Shown: positions 23,520-31,171 of the stretch, in pieces
How the letters are laid out: the number at the start of each line of letters is the position of its first letter
How positions within the stretch are numbered: the first letter of the stretch is position 1
Assembly (NCBI RefSeq): GCF_900770955.1
Contig: NZ_CAAGLX010000011.1
Coordinates: 62,001-126,000 of the forward strand
Direction: 5' to 3'
DNA from: an uncultured Phascolarctobacterium sp.
GTDB lineage: Bacteria > Bacillota > Negativicutes > Acidaminococcales > Acidaminococcaceae
Length of the DNA stretch: 64,000 bases
The notes under the pieces: generated by a model
What the model saw: the letters and a program-made list of their open reading frames with translations, nothing else
The model's database searches: none
What the model was told of the DNA's origin: nothing
Position numbers and translations under genes: made by a program

Positions 23520-23551
23520 GCAAGGTACGGTAGGGACAGCCGTACCTTGTT
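23520..23551 (+). terminator. Hairpin between mdcB and the AEC transporter gene
   Basis: CAAGGTACGG and CCGTACCTTG form a perfect 10-base stem with a 9-base loop. Only TTGTTG follows, so termination would be partial. Confidence 0.5.
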
Positions 23552-23576
23552 GTGCGTTGAAAAAAGGTGATTGACA

Positions 23577-24530
23577 ATGATAAATTTTGTTTTACAGGCT
23601 CTCGATGGTATTTTTACGATTGTTTTTGTAGTCGGTATCGGTTATGTGCTCAGTAAAAAAGGCTGGTTTGATGATAAAAGCAGTGCTTTGATTGCCAAGC
23701 TGGTTACGACGGTATCATTGCCGTTGTATATGATTACCAGCCTGACGAAAAATTTTACGGCAGAAAAGCTGGTCAAGCTGGCACCTGATATGCTGCTGCC
23801 GGTATGCTCCATGCTTCTGGCACTGGTTGTCGGCAAAATAGCAGCCAAGCTGCTGCATGTACGTCAGGGAAGACGCGGCGTTTTTGTCACCAACTTTTTT
23901 ATAGCTAATACCATGTTTATCGGCTTACCGGTAAATCTGGCGCTGTTTGGTGATGAAAGCATTCCCTCCGTTATGCTGTATTATATGGTTAACCTGACCT
24001 TCTTCTGGACGTTGGGTGTGCAGAATATAGTTGCGGATATTGAGGGCAAGGCCGGCGGTATTTTTTCTATGCAGGTGTTGAAAAAGCTGTGGTCACCGCC
24101 GCTGATGGGATTTGTGGCAGCAATTCTGCTTATAGTGCTGAATATACCGCTGCCGAGGTTTTTGGCACGTGGCTTTCAGTATGTCGGCAATCTGACAACG
24201 CCGCTGTCTTTGGTATTTATTGGTATTGAGATTAGCAAAATCAACTTGCGTGATTTTAATTTTGAAAGAGATATCTGGGGCGGTTTGTTTGGCCGTTTCA
24301 TTGTCTGCCCTCTGTGCGTGTTGTGCCTTGTACCGTTTATTAATGTAGCGCCGATTTCCGTCAAGGTTTTTGCTATGCAGGCTGCTATGCCGGCAATGAC
24401 ACAGATGGCTATAGTCTGCAAGCAGTATGGCGGTGACAGCCGGTATGCGGCGGCGCTTTCGTTTATCACCATTATCGGCGGTCTTTTGGTAATTCCTGTT
24501 TACATGACTGTGGTTAATATGTATTTTTAA
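23577..24530 (+). CDS. AEC-family transporter (MdcF/auxin efflux carrier type)
   Basis: A 317-residue protein with ten membrane segments in two five-helix halves, as in the AEC family, which includes the malonate permease MdcF of Klebsiella and other carboxylate exporters. Typical pieces are VVGIGYVLSKKGWFD, FFIANTMFIGLPVNLALFG and AAMPAMTQMAIVCKQYGGD. The ATG at 23577 (AAAGGTGA upstream) is preferred to a TTG at 23571. It lies in the malonate locus although MadLM is already present, so it may be a second malonate carrier or an acetate exporter. The substrate is inferred only. Confidence 0.8.
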   Translation: MINFVLQALDGIFTIVFVVGIGYVLSKKGWFDDKSSALIAKLVTTVSLPLYMITSLTKNFTAEKLVKLAPDMLLPVCSMLLALVVGKIAAKLLHVRQGRRGVFVTNFFIANTMFIGLPVNLALFGDESIPSVMLYYMVNLTFFWTLGVQNIVADIEGKAGGIFSMQVLKKLWSPPLMGFVAAILLIVLNIPLPRFLARGFQYVGNLTTPLSLVFIGIEISKINLRDFNFERDIWGGLFGRFIVCPLCVLCLVPFINVAPISVKVFAMQAAMPAMTQMAIVCKQYGGDSRYAAALSFITIIGGLLVIPVYMTVVNMYF

Positions 24531-24563
24531 GCTTTAACATAACAATTGAAAGGTGGCGTTTTT

Positions 24564-24989
24564 ATGAATCCGGAAGAAATTATCCGCAAAATGTGGAGCA
24601 GCAACGCATTTATGAATGTCCTGAAAATCGAAATCAAGGAGGTGCACTGCGGCGGTGCAACCTTGGTGATGCCTATTGATTTTGATATTCATACCAATCA
24701 TTGGCTTGGAGTGCATGGCGGGGCCATGGCAGCGCTGGCAGATTGCGTAACCGGTATTACCTGTGCCTCTGTCGGCAAAATCTGTACAACGCTGAATATG
24801 AATATTGACTATATCAGCAATGTGCGCGGACTGGGCGCACTGAGCGTTACAAGCAGAATTGTACATAAAGGCCAGTCTACGATTAATATTGTTTCGGAAA
24901 TTAAGGATGATGCGGGAAATTTGATCTGTAATGTTACTTACATTATGTTCGTTATGGATAAGCTGCAGGAAGTGCCGGAAAAATGGTAA
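24564..24989 (+). CDS. PaaI-type hotdog-fold thioesterase
   Basis: A 141-residue single hotdog domain. The central segment HWLGVHGGAMAALADCVTGI matches the PaaI/YbgC-like acyl-CoA thioesterase helix, with the HGG turn and a following acidic Asp. The ATG at 24564 has AAAGGTGG at proper spacing; the earlier TTG at 24546 does not. As the last gene of the malonate locus it could clear misacylated CoA or ACP thioesters, but that is a guess from position. A hairpin with TTTTG follows. Confidence 0.8.
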   Translation: MNPEEIIRKMWSSNAFMNVLKIEIKEVHCGGATLVMPIDFDIHTNHWLGVHGGAMAALADCVTGITCASVGKICTTLNMNIDYISNVRGLGALSVTSRIVHKGQSTINIVSEIKDDAGNLICNVTYIMFVMDKLQEVPEKW

Positions 24990-24999
24990 TAAAATAAGC

Positions 25000-25055
25000 A
25001 ACTGCCCTGAGGCAGCCACGATAAATATCGAAGCTGTTTCAGGGCAGTTTTGTGT
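25000..25055 (+). terminator. Terminator at the end of the malonate locus
   Basis: AACTGCCCTGA and TCAGGGCAGTT pair over a 30-base loop that contains a smaller GCAGC/GCTG helix, followed by TTGTGTTT. The T-run is weak, but convergent genes meet here. Confidence 0.55.
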
Positions 25056-25068
25056 TTCAAGCCTTATC

Positions 25069-25287
25069 TTATCTGTACTTATTAGTGTGTTTCTTTTTGG
25101 TGTGCTGTTCGCGGTAGTCTGCCTGCACCTGATATACCTGATAGATATACAGAGCGCACAGGGGAATAGCGACAATCAGGCCTAACCAGCGGTTGTTGAA
25201 GAAGTAGCTGCCTGCCATGCCGCCGAGCAAGCTGATGATAAGTACAATCAGCATATTAACCTTGATTTTCATTAAATATTTTTTCAT
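25069..25287 (-). CDS. Small two-helix membrane protein
   Basis: A 72-residue protein with a Lys-rich start (MKKYLMKIKVN), two hydrophobic helices (about residues 11-28 and 34-52) and a charged tail with HTKKKHTNK. The chosen start has AGGAATATATA in front on the minus strand; the same frame is open much further upstream, but that part overlaps gluQ and is a shadow. I do not recognise the family. It lies just downstream of gluQ on the same strand. Confidence 0.6.
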   Translation of the reverse strand: MKKYLMKIKVNMLIVLIISLLGGMAGSYFFNNRWLGLIVAIPLCALYIYQVYQVQADYREQHTKKKHTNKYR

Positions 25288-25339
25288 TATATATTCCTCC
25301 CAGGTTTTATAATCAGTGAAATGTGTTATTGTCTCGCAA

Positions 25340-26296
25340 TCAAAGCAATTGCGGTACGACGATATTGTAATGGGGAACCGATTCCGGACGGAAAAGCGGC
25401 AGCAGCTCTGCTGCTGTAATAGGCTCTGGCTTGGGCAGCTGGCCTGCAAGATAGGCCAGGAGGCCGATAATGGGCTCCGGACTGCCGAAGTGCTGCCTGA
25501 GGGCGGCAATTTCCAGATCGCCGTCGCGTTTGGAAAGCCTGCGTCCTGCAGCATCCGTAAGCAGCGGAATGTGGCAGAAGGACGGCGGCGTGAGGTTCAG
25601 CAGGCGGTAAAGATAAAGCTGTACCGGTGTGGAGCTGAGCAAATCGCAGCCACGCACTACCTGATTTACGCCCATGAGCGCATCGTCAATAACTACTGCC
25701 AGCTGGTAGGCGTACACGCCGTCGCTTCGGCGCAGGATAAAGTCACCACATTCGTGCGCCAAATTAGCTTGCTGCCTGCCGTAGTGCATATCCGTAAAAG
25801 CGATAAGCTCGTCATCAACCTTGATGCGCCAGGCGGGACGGCGCTGCTGCATTTTGGCACTGCGCTGCGCTGCCGTCAGCTCGCGGCAGGTGCCGGCGTA
25901 AATAATACGTCCGTCGCTGGCGTGCGGCGCTTCGGCGGCGTGCAGCTCGTTGCGGCTGCAAAAGCAGGGATAGACAAGCCCCTGCTGCTGTAAAAGGTCG
26001 AAGCAGTGAGCGTAGATATCGCTGCGGCGGCTTTGGAAAAAGCTGTCGCTGTCAGCGCTGCAATACGCACCCTCGTCCCAGGTGAGGCCAAGCCATTCCA
26101 GCTCGCGCGCCAATGCGTCGGCCTTGGCGATGGAACAGCGCTGCGGGTCTAGGTCTTCGATGCGCAAAACTATTTTGCCGCCGCTGCTTTTGGCATAGAG
26201 CCAGGCCAGCAGGCTGCAGAAAACGTTTCCCAGATGCAGAAAGCCGCTGGGCGTAGGCGCAAAGCGTCCTACGACAGGCGTATTGTCTGCTGTCAC
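25340..26296 (-). CDS. gluQ: Glutamyl-Q tRNA(Asp) synthetase
   Basis: GluQRS activates glutamate and attaches it to queuosine in the anticodon of tRNA(Asp). The 318-residue protein is a class I catalytic domain without an anticodon-binding domain. It has GRFAPTPSGFLHLGN (HIGH motif variant), RIEDLDPQR, zinc-ligand cysteines in YPCFCSR and YAGTCRE, and the KMSKS-like RLSKRDGD. The start is a GTG preceded by AAGGTGGTGAG on the minus strand. Gene neighbours give no functional link. Confidence 0.92.
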   Translation of the reverse strand: MTADNTPVVGRFAPTPSGFLHLGNVFCSLLAWLYAKSSGGKIVLRIEDLDPQRCSIAKADALARELEWLGLTWDEGAYCSADSDSFFQSRRSDIYAHCFDLLQQQGLVYPCFCSRNELHAAEAPHASDGRIIYAGTCRELTAAQRSAKMQQRRPAWRIKVDDELIAFTDMHYGRQQANLAHECGDFILRRSDGVYAYQLAVVIDDALMGVNQVVRGCDLLSSTPVQLYLYRLLNLTPPSFCHIPLLTDAAGRRLSKRDGDLEIAALRQHFGSPEPIIGLLAYLAGQLPKPEPITAAELLPLFRPESVPHYNIVVPQLL

Positions 26297-26508
26297 TATT
26301 TCTCACCACCTTGACCGAATATCAATATATACTCTAATATTTTACCATAAACTCTCCTGCTTTGCTCAGGAGATTAGTCGGCGCGAGGGAAAAAGTTTAC
26401 TGCATCGGCGATTTCACTATAATCTCACTGTTTCGCCCGTCTGCTTTGCTGTATAATGTAATTATAAAAAGCAAAATGCTTTGTAAGCTGTATAAATGAG
26501 GTGAGAAA

Positions 26509-27069
26509 ATGACAGAGCGTTTGGATGAACATAAAATGAAATATGCTGTTGATACGGATAAAGAGGCGGAGGATATCTGCCGTTGGGCTGCTGCCCGTGC
26601 CGGGGTAATTGTTGTTGCTCCGGTAGTAGGCACGATGACGCTGATGGCGAACGAGGTTTATATGATTACCCGTCTGGCCAAGCTGCGCGGTATCAAGCTT
26701 TCCGAAAGTGCGGTGCTGGGACTTTTAGGTTCTTTGGGCGGTGCCTTTGTGGGACAGACGTTGGCAACGCTGATTCCCTTTGCACCGGTGCAGATTCCTG
26801 TGGGCATGTCGGTGACCTACGCTGTGGGCAAGGTGGCGAATGCCTGGCTGGAAGCAGGCTGCCCGGAGGATTTGTCTGCCTTTAAAACAACCTATGAGGA
26901 GGCACGCATTGAAGGCATCAAAATGCTGGGCGAGCTGAAGAATATGGCCTGCAAGGATAAGCCGCTGGGCGATGAAAGCCGTCGCTTTGAGGTGGATGAC
27001 GATTCGCCGGCAAATAAAAAGGTCGACGATTTGCTGCGTAAGGTAAAGGGCGTGTTGAAGAAGGACTGA
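26509..27069 (+). CDS. DUF697-like protein
   Basis: A 186-residue protein with a helical, glycine-rich hydrophobic core (about residues 25-110, with APVVGTMTLMANEVYMI and GSLGGAFVGQTLATLIP), typical of DUF697 proteins, which often accompany small GTPases. A charged helical tail with many Lys and Asp follows. GAGGTGAG precedes the ATG. It forms a single-gene unit with its own terminator. Function unknown; the family call is moderate. Confidence 0.65.
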   Translation: MTERLDEHKMKYAVDTDKEAEDICRWAAARAGVIVVAPVVGTMTLMANEVYMITRLAKLRGIKLSESAVLGLLGSLGGAFVGQTLATLIPFAPVQIPVGMSVTYAVGKVANAWLEAGCPEDLSAFKTTYEEARIEGIKMLGELKNMACKDKPLGDESRRFEVDDDSPANKKVDDLLRKVKGVLKKD

Positions 27070-27082
27070 GACACCTGCTTAT

Positions 27083-27117
27083 GCCGGTAGTGTAGTTATT
27101 ATGCTGCCGGCTTTTTT
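27083..27117 (+). terminator. Rho-independent terminator
   Basis: GCCGGTAG and CTGCCGGC (one G-U pair) form a stem followed by six T after the DUF697-like gene. Confidence 0.8.
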
Positions 27118-27193
27118 ATAATTCTTTTCCCAAGTTAAGGGGATTTGTTGTATAATATATACTTGAGAAAATATTTTTATGTGAGGTCTGACT

Positions 27194-27832
27194 ATGCGCT
27201 TAAGAAAAAAACCATGGATTGAAGAAGCTATGAAGGAAGTGCAGGGAGAATACGTTTTCCTGCATGATATTGATAAGTTTAAGGGACATTGGCAGGAAAT
27301 GTTCCCAAGCAAACGTCTGTGTCTGGAAATCGGCTGCGGCAAGGGACGCTTTACCATTGGTATGGCAGAGCTGTATCCGGATAAGGCCTTTATCGGCATT
27401 GAAACACAGCATGATATCGCTTATTTCCCTGCTAAGGCAGCAAAGGATAAGGAGCTGACCAATGTTAGAATCATTTGCGCTAATGCCGAAAACCTGTTGG
27501 ACTGGTTTGAGCCCGGCGAAATCAAGGAGCTGTATCTGAACTTCAGCGACCCCTGGCCGAAGGCACGTCATGCCAAACGCCGTCTGACGCATCGCAACTT
27601 CCTGGCGCTGTATAAGCAGCTGCTGGGCGAGGGCGGTCACCTGCGCTTTAAAACAGATAACCGCGCTCTGTTTGATTTTTCCGTAGAGGAATTCAAGGAG
27701 TTCGGCCTGCAGATTATTGCATTGAGCTATGACCTGCATCATTCCGAATATGAGAACCCTGTACAAACAGAATATGAGCAGAAATTCAGTGCGTTGGGTA
27801 CGCCGATTAATTTCTGCGAGGTAGTTTTTTAA
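27194..27832 (+). CDS. trmB: tRNA (guanine-N7-)-methyltransferase
   Basis: TrmB methylates G46 of tRNAs with S-adenosylmethionine. The 212-residue protein has the SAM-binding motif LEIGCGKGRFT (about residues 45-55), the acidic IGIETQ strand end, NAENLL and the TrmB signature LNFSDPWPKARHAKRRL followed by HRNFL. GTGAGGT lies ahead of the ATG. Thirteen bases separate it from ftsW, so the two probably share a transcript. Confidence 0.95.
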   Translation: MRLRKKPWIEEAMKEVQGEYVFLHDIDKFKGHWQEMFPSKRLCLEIGCGKGRFTIGMAELYPDKAFIGIETQHDIAYFPAKAAKDKELTNVRIICANAENLLDWFEPGEIKELYLNFSDPWPKARHAKRRLTHRNFLALYKQLLGEGGHLRFKTDNRALFDFSVEEFKEFGLQIIALSYDLHHSEYENPVQTEYEQKFSALGTPINFCEVVF

Positions 27833-27845
27833 TTAGGGCTTTGCC

Positions 27846-29024
27846 ATGAAGAAGAAATTTTTGTTATGGGATAATCCGCGTCAGGCTATTTTTACCCTTA
27901 TGGCTGTGCTGCTGCTGCTTGGCGGCGTGAATGTTTTCAGCGCCAGCTTATATGATAGCGGACTTTCTTATTTGATTCGCTATTATCTTTGTGCAATTGT
28001 AGGAATAGCAGGAATTTATTTTGTCCGTCATATAGGCTACAAACGGCTGCTGAATAAAAGATTTCTTTGGATATGCTATTGCATAGTACTGGTCATGCTG
28101 GTAGTAGTACATTTTTGGGGAGCAGCCAATAAGGGTGCTACACGCTGGATTTATATCGGTTCGTTTTCTGTCCAGCCGTCAGAGATAGCCAAGCTGGTGC
28201 TGATTATGCTGTCAGCCAGATTTTTGGGCAATGCAATGAAGCTGGGAGAACAGATAAGCCTGTATAAGGGCGAATGCCTTCTTGTTACAATGGCTACCGG
28301 TATAGCGGCCTTTGGCGTACTGGTGCAGCCTGACTTGGGAACGGCGGCAATTATTGCGGCGCTGGTAATGGGTATGTTTGTTGTTGCCGGACTGCCTTCG
28401 CGCTGGATAACTGCTATTGTTGGCGCAGGCGCTCTTGGTGCTGTGCTTTTGTCGGTAAGTTCGGCATATCGCCTCAAACGTATTCAGGTGTGGTTTGACC
28501 CATGGCTTGACCCGCAGGGTAATGGTTATCAGATGGTGCAGTCGCTGTTGGCAATAGGCAGCGGCGGTCTTACCGGTACCAACTGGGGGCACGGCGCAGC
28601 TAAGTTTGCTTATCTGCCGGAGGCACATACCGACTTTGCTTTTGCTGTTTTTTGTCAGGAAAATGGCTTTTTGGGAGCATTGCTGCTCATGCTGGTGTTT
28701 GTTCTTATGGGAGTTGCTTTTTATAAGATTGCAGTCAGTACACGAGATTCCAAAGGCTTTTTGCTGGCAGCCGGAGTTACCTTTTTAATCATCGGTCAGG
28801 CCTTTGCCAATATGGCTATGGTTTGCGGTATTTTTCCGGTTATCGGTGTACCGCTCATCTTTATCAGCTACGGCGGCAGCTCGATGGTAATTTCGATGCT
28901 GGCCATCGGACTGCTGATATCGGTTTACGATGAGGAAGAAAAGCAGATGCTTCTGGATGCCGAGCCGCCGGAAAAACGCCGCAGTGATTTGCGTGTTGTT
29001 GGCAGCGGGAGGTGGCAGCAATGA
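27846..29024 (+). CDS. ftsW: FtsW/RodA/SpoVE-family lipid II polymerase
   Basis: A SEDS glycosyltransferase that polymerises lipid II together with a class B penicillin-binding protein. The 392-residue protein has ten membrane segments and the SEDS blocks KGATRWIYIGSFSVQPSEIAKL (in parts), VQPDLGTA, the loop with HTDFAFAVFCQENGF and the final FISYGGSSM. It overlaps the downstream penicillin-binding protein gene by four bases (ATGA), a coupling that supports an FtsW-FtsI-like pair. The last 40 residues are a charged cytosolic tail. RodA or SpoVE naming cannot be excluded. Confidence 0.88.
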   Translation: MKKKFLLWDNPRQAIFTLMAVLLLLGGVNVFSASLYDSGLSYLIRYYLCAIVGIAGIYFVRHIGYKRLLNKRFLWICYCIVLVMLVVVHFWGAANKGATRWIYIGSFSVQPSEIAKLVLIMLSARFLGNAMKLGEQISLYKGECLLVTMATGIAAFGVLVQPDLGTAAIIAALVMGMFVVAGLPSRWITAIVGAGALGAVLLSVSSAYRLKRIQVWFDPWLDPQGNGYQMVQSLLAIGSGGLTGTNWGHGAAKFAYLPEAHTDFAFAVFCQENGFLGALLLMLVFVLMGVAFYKIAVSTRDSKGFLLAAGVTFLIIGQAFANMAMVCGIFPVIGVPLIFISYGGSSMVISMLAIGLLISVYDEEEKQMLLDAEPPEKRRSDLRVVGSGRWQQ

Positions 29025-31054
29025 AGCCTTTTGCTTTTTTGAACAGTAAAAGACGCTTTACGGTCTTATGCATATGTATGGCTATAATTGCAGTCCTTGT
29101 GCTTTTGCGTTTAATCTGGCTGCAGACGGTGCAGGCAGACAGGCTTAAGCAGCTGACGAAATCACAGCTTACAGCAGATTATACCCGTGGTACTCCGCGC
29201 GGACGTATTGTGGACCGTGACGGCGAGGAGATGGCCGTGAGCATTATGACGGGCTCGCTTTATGCAGACCCGGAGAAGATGCAGGATGAGCCGGATGAAA
29301 ACAATAAAAAATCCGCGCAGCGTGACGTACGCCGGCTGAGCGCAGATTTGCTGGCACCTGTACTTAAGACGGATGCCCAAAAGCTGTACAGTATTTTTAC
29401 AGGCGGCGGACGCTTTGTCTGGCTGAAGCGCACGATGGAGCCTAAGGATGTGGCACAGGTACAGAAAATTATTAAGGATAATGATTTGAAGGGCCTGCAT
29501 TTCTTGGAGGAAAGCAAGCGCTATTATACTAAAAAGCGCGCTGCGGCACAGATTCTGGGCTTTATCGGTACGGATGACAAGGGCCTGAGCGGCCTCGAAT
29601 ACCAGCTTAATGATGTGCTGAAGGGCAGCGAAACAACATATTCCCGTTTGCATGATGCGGTAGGCAGGCAGCTTTTAGGCTTAATGATAAATGAGCCGGG
29701 ACATGAACTGCAGCCGAAGCAGGAAAAGCTGCCTACGGTATATCTGACTCTGGACAGCAAAATCCAGTATGTGCTGGAGGATGCTATGGACGATGCTATG
29801 GCACGCACCAAGGCGAAGGGTGCGGCAGCTATCATCATGGACCCGTATACTGGTGAGATTTTGGGTATGGCCAGCCGTCCTACCTTTGATCCGAATAATT
29901 TCGGCAAGTACAGTCCCGATACCTGGACGAACCGTGCCGTTTCGATGATTTACGAGCCGGGCTCTGTATTTAAGCCGATTGTCGGTTGTATGGGCCTGAC
30001 GGAGGGCATCATTACGCCTGATACACCGATTCAGGATAACGGCAGCATCAGGGTTGCCGACCGCGTAATCTATAACTGGGATGGCGAAGGCATGGGTACG
30101 GTACCGTTTTCTACGGTTATCAAGTTTTCTATTAACACCGGTATGGTACAGCTGGGCATGAAGCTGGGAGCGGACAGACTCATCAGCTATGCGAAAAAGT
30201 TTGGCTTCGGTACGCCTACCGGCATAGAGCTTCCCGGCGAAGAGGAAGGCATTTTGTATAATCCCAAGGATATGTATGAGCCGGACGTAGCGACGATGGC
30301 TATCGGTCAGGGCGTTGCGGTAACGCCTTTGCAGGAGCTGCGTGCTATTTGTGCGATAGCCAACGGCGGCGAGTTGCTGCAGCCTTATATCATCAAAAAA
30401 ATCGTAGCTGCTGACGGTACCGTTATCAAGGAAGGCAAAAAGACGGTAGTACGCAATGTTATTACCGAGCAGGTTGCACGCCAGATGCGCGAGATGATGG
30501 AAAAGGTAGTAAGCGAGGGCGGCGGTAAGCCGGCCGCTATTAAGGGCTACCGCATTGCGGGCAAAACAGGTACGGCGGAGAAGCTGGCAGCTGGCGGCGG
30601 TTACGCTGCCGGACAGTACATTGCATCCTTCGTGGGCTTTGTGCCTGCGGATAAACCGCGTTATGCTATGCTGGTTATGCTGGATACACCTCAGGGAGCC
30701 TTCTACGGCTCGCAGGTCAGCGCGCCTATCTTCCGCGATACACTGCAGCAGATACTGGTTGCCAAGGGCATTCAGCCTGTGGTAAGTGAAGGCCTGCCTT
30801 CGTTCGAGGAAATGAATGCCGTGGGCCAAAAGGATGAAAAGAAGCCGAAGCAGCTGCCGGTGCTGCAAAGAATGCCGGACGGCAAAATCAAGCTGCCTGA
30901 TTTCAAAGGCTTGGATATGCGTAATACTATTGATTTGCTGGAGCCGTACAAGCTGAAGCTGAAGCCTTACGGCAGCGGTCATGCATGGCAGCAGAAGCCG
31001 CCTCCGGGCAGTGAAGTCCTTGAAAACACTACGGTAGAAGTGTGGTTTAATTAA
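29021..31054 (+). CDS. Class B penicillin-binding protein with PASTA domain (FtsI/SpoVD-like)
   Basis: A transpeptidase that cross-links septal or spore peptidoglycan. The 677-residue protein has one N-terminal membrane anchor (about residues 10-36), a dimerisation domain starting at RGTPRGRIVDRDGEEMA, and a transpeptidase domain with SxxK in EPGSVFKP (Ser near 315), SxN in KFSINTG and KTG in AGKTGTAE. One PASTA domain is at the C-terminus (KLPDFKGLDMRNTIDLL on). A GTG at 29012 is possible, but the ATG at 29021 follows GGGAGG and overlaps the ftsW stop. Confidence 0.92.
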   Translation: MKPFAFLNSKRRFTVLCICMAIIAVLVLLRLIWLQTVQADRLKQLTKSQLTADYTRGTPRGRIVDRDGEEMAVSIMTGSLYADPEKMQDEPDENNKKSAQRDVRRLSADLLAPVLKTDAQKLYSIFTGGGRFVWLKRTMEPKDVAQVQKIIKDNDLKGLHFLEESKRYYTKKRAAAQILGFIGTDDKGLSGLEYQLNDVLKGSETTYSRLHDAVGRQLLGLMINEPGHELQPKQEKLPTVYLTLDSKIQYVLEDAMDDAMARTKAKGAAAIIMDPYTGEILGMASRPTFDPNNFGKYSPDTWTNRAVSMIYEPGSVFKPIVGCMGLTEGIITPDTPIQDNGSIRVADRVIYNWDGEGMGTVPFSTVIKFSINTGMVQLGMKLGADRLISYAKKFGFGTPTGIELPGEEEGILYNPKDMYEPDVATMAIGQGVAVTPLQELRAICAIANGGELLQPYIIKKIVAADGTVIKEGKKTVVRNVITEQVARQMREMMEKVVSEGGGKPAAIKGYRIAGKTGTAEKLAAGGGYAAGQYIASFVGFVPADKPRYAMLVMLDTPQGAFYGSQVSAPIFRDTLQQILVAKGIQPVVSEGLPSFEEMNAVGQKDEKKPKQLPVLQRMPDGKIKLPDFKGLDMRNTIDLLEPYKLKLKPYGSGHAWQQKPPPGSEVLENTTVEVWFN

Positions 31055-31072
31055 AAAAATTGTATTATTTTA

Positions 31073-31106
31073 CTTCCCCGGGCAGGAAAAAAGCTGCTCG
31101 GGGAAG
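31073..31106 (+). other. GC-rich hairpin between the PBP gene and fhs
   Basis: CTTCCCCGGGCAG and CTGCTCGGGGAAG form a 13-base stem with one mismatch. No T-run follows on the plus strand, so it may be a leader element of fhs or an inefficient terminator. It does not resemble a tetrahydrofolate riboswitch. Confidence 0.45.
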
Positions 31107-31171
31107 AATTACATAAAATACTTTGCAAAACATGCGCAGTTTTTTACGTAATGAAATAGGAGGAGATAAAC

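Noticed and set aside
25288..25554. Upstream extension of the small membrane protein at 25069-25287
   Set aside because: The extension is antisense-frame overlap with the end of gluQ, while the internal ATG at 25287 has a proper ribosome site.
31055..31171. Tetrahydrofolate riboswitch before fhs
   Set aside because: The hairpin present lacks the conserved junction sequences of that riboswitch.
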